Source: Paracoccaceae bacterium
Lineage (GTDB): Bacteria; Pseudomonadota; Alphaproteobacteria; Rhodobacterales; Rhodobacteraceae
Direction of reading: 5' to 3'
Assembly (NCBI GenBank): GCA_007123625.1
Contig: SKKS01000092.1
Coordinates: 1-11,026 of the forward strand
DNA: 11,026 nt
Shown here: in pieces, positions 6,573 to 11,026 of the stretch
How the letters are laid out: the number at the start of each line of letters is the position of its first letter
How positions within the stretch are numbered: position 1 is the stretch's first letter
The notes under the pieces: model-generated
Database searches by the model: none
What the model was told of the DNA's origin: nothing
What the model saw: only the letters and a program-made list of their open reading frames with translations
Program-made: the position numbers and the translations under genes

Positions 6573-6845
6573 TCAGCCCAGCGCCGCAACCAGCGCCAGG
6601 GCCCCGTGCACCAGCACAGAGGCCGCAACGCCATAGACTGCCAGCCACAACCGCCGCTCCACCCGCTCCAGCGCGGCCTCGATCCGGTCCAGCCGGAAAT
6701 CGAGCGCCTCCTTGCGCACGGCCGCGACCCGCTCGCTTGCGTCGATCCGCGCCTGGGCGGCGTCGAAACTGTCGTAAAGGAAGCGCGATCCCCCCACAGA
6801 CCGCCGCGCCAGCCCGCTGTGCTCAGTCACCCGCACCCCCGCCAT
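6573..6845 (-). CDS. Small GTA-cluster membrane protein (orfg3.5 position)
   Basis: Ninety-residue protein of unknown function in the place of RcGTA orfg3.5, between portal and protease. The middle (about 28-65) is a charged, probably coiled-coil helix with regular hydrophobic spacing (ALDFRLDRIEAALERVERR), followed by one transmembrane segment (WLAVYGVAASVLVHGALALV) that reaches the C-terminus. That layout is tail-anchored, with the coiled coil probably in the cytoplasm. ATG 6845 overlaps the portal gene by 23 bp; GTG 6830 would overlap it by only 8 bp and is a possible alternative start. Small size and shape recall phage holins or membrane-tethered assembly factors, but there is no direct evidence for either. 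The position in the cluster is the main support that it is a real gene. Confidence 0.75.
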   Translation of the reverse strand: MAGVRVTEHSGLARRSVGGSRFLYDSFDAAQARIDASERVAAVRKEALDFRLDRIEAALERVERRLWLAVYGVAASVLVHGALALVAALG

Positions 6846-8085
6846 CGACCACAGGCGGCAGGCCCAGCAAGGCGCGTTTTTCGGCCTGCGTCAGGAACAC
6901 CGCCCCGCCGATCCTGCGCCATGTGGCCTCGCGTTCGGGCGCCAACGCGGGCACCTGGTCCAGGTCGGGGCGCAGATCGACCGCATCGCCCGCATGTCCC
7001 GACAGCCAGTGCGCCACGGTCGCCGTGACGCGCGTGGCCAACGGCAGCACGGTCAGGCGGTAGAAGGCGCGGTTGGCCTCCTGGTAATTCGCATAGGTCG
7101 CGTCGCCCGGGATGCCCAGAAGCATGGGCGGCACGCCAAAGGCGATGGCGATGTCACGTGCGGCGGCCTCCTTGGTGCGGTGGAATTCCATGTCCGAGGG
7201 CGAGAACCCCATCGGCTTCCAGTCCAGCCCCCCCTCCAGGAGCATCGGGCGGCCTGCATTGCGTGCGCCCTGGTGGTGCGCTTCCATCTCGGCCTGCAGG
7301 CGGTCGAACTGCTCGGGGGTCATGCTGCCGTGTCCTTCGGGACCGCGATAGACGATGGCCCCCGACGGGCGCGCGGCATTGTCCAGCAGCGCCCGCGACC
7401 AGCGAGCAGCGGCATTGTGCACCTCGATCGCGGTGGTGGCGGCTTCGAGCGGCGACAGCCCGTAATGGTCGTCGGTGGGGTGGAAACTGCGAATGTGCAG
7501 GACCGGCGGCGGCCCGTCACCCATGTGGAATCGGTGCCTGCGGCTGCCCACGGTATAGTCATAGCCCACCGGCCAGCCATCGGCGCCCGGCACCACCGAC
7601 ATGCGGTCCGACCGCAGGACATGCAGCTCGTGCGGGAGCACGGCCTCGGGGGCGCGGACGGCCTCGACATAGGCGTTGCCCGACAGCAGCAGCTGCGCAT
7701 AAAGCGCCTCGAACAGTTCGGCCTTGCCCTGCGCTGGGTTGGGGCGGCGGATCAGATCCCACAGCGGGTGCGTGTCATAGCGTCGCTCGGCGTCCTGCAG
7801 CACCAGCGGCAGGGCCGCAGCGGATTCGGCGATCAGCCGCACCGCCCGGAACCCTACCGGATTGCCCTGAAAGCCTGCGCGCACCATCGTGCCGCCGGGG
7901 CGGGCAGGGGCCTGCCCGGGCCGCGCAAGCCCTGTGATCATGCCGCGCCCGCCCGGCAGCCCCGCATTCAGAGGCCCGACCGCCGAGGCCTTGGCCTCGG
8001 ACGGCGCACCCGGCGTGGTCGCGGTCACGGGCTCAGTGGCGGGGATTTCGGAACGGTCGGCGGGTCTGCGCAGGAATTCGAACAT
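6823..8085 (-). CDS. HK97-family phage portal protein of a gene transfer agent (orfg3)
   Basis: Forms the dodecameric ring at the capsid vertex through which DNA is packaged; counterpart of RcGTA orfg3. The 420 residues include the HK97 portal pattern: NPVGFRAVRLIAESAAALPL at 75-94, HPLWDLIRRPNP at 106-117, LLLSGNAYVEAV at 132-143, the segment YGLSPLEAATTAIEVHNAAA in the middle, and KEAAARDIAIAFGVPPMLLG followed by DATYANYQEANRAFY in the stem and clip region. The proline- and alanine-rich first 65 residues look disordered. ATG 8085 has an excellent AAGGAGG eight bases upstream. The start is separated from the terminase stop by 310 bp without a gene, while its end overlaps the next gene. Frame is intact and the family call is secure. 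Confidence 0.95.
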   Translation of the reverse strand: MFEFLRRPADRSEIPATEPVTATTPGAPSEAKASAVGPLNAGLPGGRGMITGLARPGQAPARPGGTMVRAGFQGNPVGFRAVRLIAESAAALPLVLQDAERRYDTHPLWDLIRRPNPAQGKAELFEALYAQLLLSGNAYVEAVRAPEAVLPHELHVLRSDRMSVVPGADGWPVGYDYTVGSRRHRFHMGDGPPPVLHIRSFHPTDDHYGLSPLEAATTAIEVHNAAARWSRALLDNAARPSGAIVYRGPEGHGSMTPEQFDRLQAEMEAHHQGARNAGRPMLLEGGLDWKPMGFSPSDMEFHRTKEAAARDIAIAFGVPPMLLGIPGDATYANYQEANRAFYRLTVLPLATRVTATVAHWLSGHAGDAVDLRPDLDQVPALAPEREATWRRIGGAVFLTQAEKRALLGLPPVVDGGGAGD

Positions 8086-8093
8086 CCGGGGTG

Positions 8094-8100
8094 CCTCCTT
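8094..8100 (-). promoter_or_regulatory. Strong Shine-Dalgarno AAGGAGG for the portal gene
   Basis: On the minus strand AAGGAGG sits 8 bases before ATG 8085. It is the strongest ribosome binding site in the GTA cluster, consistent with the portal being translated independently, since it is separated from the terminase by a long spacer and cannot be coupled to it. Confidence 0.8.
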
Positions 8101-8295
8101 GGACGGGTCTGGGTGGCCATGCGCGGCCCTGCCGGGCAGGCCGCGCGACCGGGCCTTGATGACGGGTTATGCCGGGCAAAGGTTGCCATCGGCTGTGGAC
8201 GGCGCGCGATGTGCCCGGAGCAGGCGCAACACGCAGCGTAAGGGATACCGGGGTGGGACGGGCATACGCCCCCACGGCCCGGCAACCGTTGGCCG

Positions 8296-8375
8296 CGCGC
8301 GGGGGGCTGTCTGCCCCCCGTCCGCCTCGTTCCGAGGCCGGATTCCCCCGAGAGTACTTTCGGCAAGATGAAGCA
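8296..8375. repeat. Intergenic hairpin/palindrome element between terminase and portal
   Basis: Within the 310-bp gene-free stretch 8086-8395 lies a compact set of dyads. Arms CGGGGGGC (8300-8307) and GCCCCCCG (8313-8320) form a perfect 8-bp stem with loop TGTCT. GCCTCG (8324-8329) and CGAGGC (8333-8338) form a 6-bp stem. CCGAGAGTACTTTCGG (8348-8363) is palindromic except for one pair, and is followed by CAAGATGAAG. I recall similar combinations of a G/C hairpin, an AGTA(C/T)T core and an AAGATGAA tail as a recurrent intergenic element in Rhodobacteraceae genomes; this is recollection, not a search. In the terminase-to-portal direction the hairpins would form in the mRNA soon after the terminase stop. 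I see no gene in the remainder (8086-8295). Confidence 0.5.
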
Positions 8376-8395
8376 AGCGGCGGCACCGGACACGG

Positions 8396-9745
8396 TCAGA
8401 GGCTGCGCACGCTCGGGTTCAGGTGCTTGCGGGCCGGGGCGATCATCAGCTCGTGCAGCGCCCAGACAAGCGCGTCCACCCGGTCCGGGCTGCCGCACCC
8501 GGTGAACCCCTGCGCGGTCATCAGCGCCATCTGATCCTCGAGCGCGCCAAGGCGGCCCAGATGGAACACGCGGCCCTGTTCATAGAGCGCGGCCACCGGC
8601 TCGGCCCTCAGCCCCTTGCCCTGGCGCGCGTGCAGCGGACGGAACGGGATCATGGGGTCAAGGCTGCGCAGTACCTCGGCCACCATGTTGCCGCCCTGAT
8701 TGACCTCGGCCACAACCCGGTCGGCATTGTGGCGTGCGGCGGCGGCGATGGCGGCTTCGGCCCAGTGACTGGGCGAAGCCGCGCGCAGGCTTGCGTCTTC
8801 AAGCACATACGCGCGCCAGTCCTGCACCGGACCGCGCGTCACCGCGCCCGCCACCACGATCCCGCACAGGTCCGAGTTGCGATTCGCCGACACCGCCGGG
8901 TCCACCGCCACCACCACACGGTCGAGCGCGGGCAGCTGCCCTGCCCACGCCCGTGCTCGCGCCAACAACTCCGCAGGCCAGAGCGTGCCCTCGGCATCAT
9001 CGAGCAGCACACCGTCCAGTTCCTGGCGTTCCTCGCGGGTGCCGGCGTAGCGGGCGCGCACCTCGGCCAGGAAGGCGGGCGCCAGAAAGGCGCGGTTAGC
9101 CTCGGTCGGCGCATGGGTGCTGACGGTCGAAGGCGCGGCCAGCAGGCGTTTGAGCGCGGGCTGGTTGCGCGGCGTCGTGGTGACGATTGCGCGGGGATCG
9201 CGCCCCAGCCGCAACGCGAATTGCAACATGTCCCATGTGGCCTCGGCGTTGGGCCACTTGGCCAGCTCGTCCGCCCATGCGGCATCGAACTGCGGCCCGC
9301 GCAGCGCTTCGGGGTCGTTGGCCGAAAACGCCGTGGCGGTGGCGCCATTGGGCCAGACAAGGCGGCGGCGCGTGGCCTCCCAGCGGGGGCGGCGGTCGGG
9401 GGGCGAGCAGGCCAGAATGCCGCTGTCGCCGAACACCATCACCTCGCGCACCTGGTCATAGGTTTCGCCCAGCAACGCCACGCGGCGTGCGCGCCCGCGG
9501 TCCAGCGGACGCGCCCCTTCGACCTGCGCGCGCACCCACTCGGTGCCCGAGCGCGTCTTGCCCGCGCCGCGCCCGCCCAGCGCCACCCATGTCCGCCAAT
9601 CGCCCGGCGGCGGCAACTGGTGCGGCTGCGCCCAGAAGTCGAACAGCCACGGCAGCGCGGCGAGCGCGTTGTCACTCAGCCCCTCCAGAAACGTCTGCGC
9701 CGTCTGCGGCGGTACGGAGGCAAGCCAGGCGGCGCCCGATTTCAT
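8396..9745 (-). CDS. terL: Large terminase subunit of a gene transfer agent (orfg2)
   Basis: ATP-driven packaging motor and headful nuclease; counterpart of RcGTA orfg2. The 449-aa product has Walker A GGRGAGKT (57-64), Walker B AWADEL with Asp159/Glu160, the coupling motif TTTPRN (189-194), and an RNase H-like nuclease with Asp282 in VVVAVDPAV, Glu348 in VVAEVNQGG and Asp424 in DRVDALVWAL. No active-site residue is missing. ATG 9745 was chosen because the following LEGLSDNALAALPWLFDFW matches how GTA terminases begin; an ATG at 9832 would add 29 arginine- and alanine-rich residues deep inside the previous gene. Even so it overlaps the small terminase gene by 74 bp, in another frame. The intact motor suggests functional constraint rather than a decayed remnant. 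Confidence 0.96.
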   Translation of the reverse strand: MKSGAAWLASVPPQTAQTFLEGLSDNALAALPWLFDFWAQPHQLPPPGDWRTWVALGGRGAGKTRSGTEWVRAQVEGARPLDRGRARRVALLGETYDQVREVMVFGDSGILACSPPDRRPRWEATRRRLVWPNGATATAFSANDPEALRGPQFDAAWADELAKWPNAEATWDMLQFALRLGRDPRAIVTTTPRNQPALKRLLAAPSTVSTHAPTEANRAFLAPAFLAEVRARYAGTREERQELDGVLLDDAEGTLWPAELLARARAWAGQLPALDRVVVAVDPAVSANRNSDLCGIVVAGAVTRGPVQDWRAYVLEDASLRAASPSHWAEAAIAAAARHNADRVVAEVNQGGNMVAEVLRSLDPMIPFRPLHARQGKGLRAEPVAALYEQGRVFHLGRLGALEDQMALMTAQGFTGCGSPDRVDALVWALHELMIAPARKHLNPSVRSL

Positions 9746-10025
9746 CGCGGGCGGCGTCAAGGTCGAGGATGCCGCCGCCCGCCGGGCCGACCTCGGCGCC
9801 CCCGAGCGCCTGGATGCGTCTGCGTTCTTCATAGATATTCTCCAATGCCTTGCGCAAAAGCCGCGTCTCTTCCATCAACTCCTTCGCGGTGCGCGAAGGG
9901 TCGTGTTCCAGATCGCGGAGTACCTGATTGATCCGCGTCATCGCGCGTTCGAACTGCTCGACCGCGATCCGGGCCGGACCCGACGGGTCGGCCGCCCCCC
10001 GTTGAGGGGTTCTTTCCTTGCTCAA
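9672..10025 (-). CDS. terS: Small terminase subunit of a gene transfer agent (orfg1)
   Basis: DNA-recognition subunit of the packaging motor; counterpart of RcGTA orfg1, whose relaxed specificity is linked to packaging random host DNA. The visible product is 117 aa, mostly helical: AVEQFERAMTRINQVLRDLE, then SRTAKELMEETRLLRKALEN and IYEERRRIQALGG form long coiled-coil helices, followed by a glycine-rich turn and DLDAARDEIGRRLACLRTA. There is no ATG before the conserved region, so TTG 10025 (giving MSKERTPQRG) is my best start; TTG 10109 or the GTG at codon 12 of that longer frame are alternatives. The end overlaps terL by 74 bp. Family identity rests on position ahead of terL plus helical character, hence lower certainty than for terL. 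Confidence 0.82.
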   Translation of the reverse strand: MSKERTPQRGAADPSGPARIAVEQFERAMTRINQVLRDLEHDPSRTAKELMEETRLLRKALENIYEERRRIQALGGAEVGPAGGGILDLDAARDEIGRRLACLRTAADGADVSGGAE

Positions 10026-10105
10026 TTGCTGCCCGTCCCCCGATTGTCTGCGGCGCCCGCCGGTCCCCCGAACCACCGCCGCGCCTGCACGGTCGGCAAG
10101 GGGTA

Positions 10106-10120
10106 GCAAGGACAGGTTAA
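10106..10120 (-). promoter_or_regulatory. Possible CtrA-like box upstream of the GTA operon
   Basis: On the minus strand the sequence reads TTAA, seven bases, TTGC, matching six of eight fixed positions of the CtrA consensus TTAA-N7-TTAA. It is the one AT-containing spot in a GC-rich 159-bp gap (10026-10184) between the lactate permease end and the small terminase. CtrA is required for RcGTA expression in R. capsulatus, but a single degenerate site is weak evidence. I see no other convincing promoter in the gap. Confidence 0.2.
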
Positions 10121-10184
10121 GATCGCTTTGGTGCGGCGTGCGCGACGTGCGCGGCGGGGGGGCGGGGTCGCACCCGCGTGGGGG

Positions 10185-11026
10185 TCATCCCAGCGCGGTC
10201 ACGGCCAACACCAGCGCGCCCAGGGCGGCGGCATAAAGCGTCACAGGCAGCAGCGTGCGCGCCAGCACCTCGCCGTCGCGGCCCTGCAGGCCGACGGTTG
10301 CCGCGCCCGCGATGATGTTGTGCGGCGCGATGGCGTTGCCGATGGCAGCGCCCGCCCCCTGCGCCGCCGCCATAGACAGCACCGACAGGTCCAGCGCCCG
10401 CGCGGTCGCGGCCTGGAAATCGGTGAACAGGATGTTGGACGCCGTGGCCGAGCCGCTGACAAAGGTGCCCAGCACGCCGATCAGGGGCGCCAGCAGCGGC
10501 CAGACCACCCCTGCCCCCGCCGCCGCGCCCGCCAGCGCGGCGATCAGCCCGCCATGCACCATCAACCGCGCCAGCCCCAGCATCACCAGCAGCGCCAGCG
10601 CCACGGGGACCAGCCGCCGCAAGGCTGCCGCGCCGGCAGGACCAAGAAGCGCGCCACGCCCGGTTGCCAGCGCGGCCACCACCAGCCCCAGCACCAGCGG
10701 CGTGCCGGGGTGATACAGCGGCGCGAGGCCGCCCGCATAACTGCTCCATTCCCAGCCCAGCCAAAGCCCTGAAAGCGTGGCCTGCACCGTGGGGATCAGC
10801 CGCGTTCCCAGCACCAGCACCACGATCAGCAGATAGGGCAGCAGATCCGCCAGATGCCAGCCCTTCAGCCGCGCGCCCCGCCCGCAGGCCAGCCCCACGA
10901 ACAGCGCCCCACCGATCAGCGCGCCCCCTAGGGTTGGCAGTTCCGGCCCCGCCAGCCAGGCCAGCGCCAGGGCGGGCAGCGCAAAACACCCCGCCGCCAA
11001 CAGCGCCAGCCCGACCTGCCTGCGCG
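10185..11026 (-). CDS. L-lactate permease family transporter (N-terminal part outside window)
   Basis: Polytopic inner-membrane carrier of the LctP/LldP/GlcA family, which brings in lactate or glycolate with protons. About 280 C-terminal residues are present; the frame stays open to the window edge, and full-length members are roughly 530-560 aa, so about half is missing. The signature GVLGTFVSGSATASNILFTD, followed by FQAATARALDLSVLSMAAAQ and GNAIAPHNIIAGAATVGL, aligns with the conserved permease block (E. coli LldP has GSDTNSNALFGNLQAATA here). Hydrophobic segments cover nearly the whole fragment. It ends 159 bp upstream of the small terminase in the same orientation, with no clear terminator between, so read-through into the GTA genes is possible. 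It is unrelated to the GTA function. Confidence 0.88.
   Translation of the reverse strand, partial: RRQVGLALLAAGCFALPALALAWLAGPELPTLGGALIGGALFVGLACGRGARLKGWHLADLLPYLLIVVLVLGTRLIPTVQATLSGLWLGWEWSSYAGGLAPLYHPGTPLVLGLVVAALATGRGALLGPAGAAALRRLVPVALALLVMLGLARLMVHGGLIAALAGAAAGAGVVWPLLAPLIGVLGTFVSGSATASNILFTDFQAATARALDLSVLSMAAAQGAGAAIGNAIAPHNIIAGAATVGLQGRDGEVLARTLLPVTLYAAALGALVLAVTALG

Noticed and set aside
8025..8498. Minus-strand frames spanning the terL-portal gap (also 8033-8386)
   Set aside because: They overlap both neighbouring genes out of frame, are Pro/Arg-rich, include the hairpin repeat and have no ribosome binding site; best regarded as non-coding.
8423..9931. 502-codon open frame on the plus strand opposite the large terminase
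   Set aside because: Arginine- and histidine-rich with no recognisable motif; the minus strand encodes an intact terminase with all catalytic residues.
5909..10025. Complete active prophage
   Set aside because: No integrase, repressor, replication, capsid, tail or lysis gene and no att-like repeats seen; gene order is specific to the GTA head module.
10137..10154. Two near-identical tandem 9-mers (CGTGCGCGA, CGTGCGCGG) downstream of the lactate permease
   Set aside because: Short and of biased composition; expected by chance in sequence this GC-rich.
10162..10177. Hairpin GCGGGGT/ACCCGC after the lactate permease stop as a terminator
   Set aside because: The stem needs a bulge and no T run follows, so termination cannot be supported.
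10117..10989. 290-codon minus-strand frame overlapping the lactate permease
   Set aside because: Shadow frame rich in Gly/Arg/Ala; the other minus-strand frame has clear lactate permease motifs.

Overview
The window comes from a high-GC alphaproteobacterium, almost certainly a member of the Rhodobacteraceae/Rhodobacterales. Three things point there: the start of a Rhodobacter capsulatus-type gene transfer agent (RcGTA) head operon, an HvrA-type H-NS-family protein, and an intergenic repeat of a kind I associate with this family. No rRNA, tRNA, CRISPR array or transposase was seen.

Left part (1-4560): a divergent AefR-like TetR repressor (minus strand, cut by the window edge) faces a tightly packed plus-strand series. 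The series is an AEC-type permease, S-formylglutathione hydrolase, a YaiI/UPF0178 protein, a HAD-IA phosphatase and an ornithine cyclodeaminase/mu-crystallin-like enzyme. Gaps of 9-30 bp suggest one transcript, although the products do not form an obvious single pathway. A 29-bp imperfect palindrome lies between repressor and permease and is a likely operator.

Middle (4561-5861): an AT-richer leader with a candidate promoter and a 10-bp inverted repeat precedes a two-gene unit. An H-NS-family nucleoid protein is joined by a TGATG stop/start overlap to a YihY/BrkB-family inner membrane protein.

Right part, minus strand (10025 down to 5909): five genes in the canonical RcGTA head order, namely small terminase, large terminase, HK97-type portal, a small membrane protein (orfg3.5 position) and HK97-type prohead protease. 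All appear intact. The cluster then stops: the expected major capsid gene is absent, and the protease ends 47 bp from the convergent yihY end. A 310-bp non-coding stretch with a hairpin/palindrome repeat separates terminase from portal in this otherwise overlapping operon. Upstream, in the same orientation, is the C-terminal half of an L-lactate permease that runs off the right edge.

The most notable observation is the GTA cluster that breaks off exactly after the protease, implying a split or decayed GTA locus.
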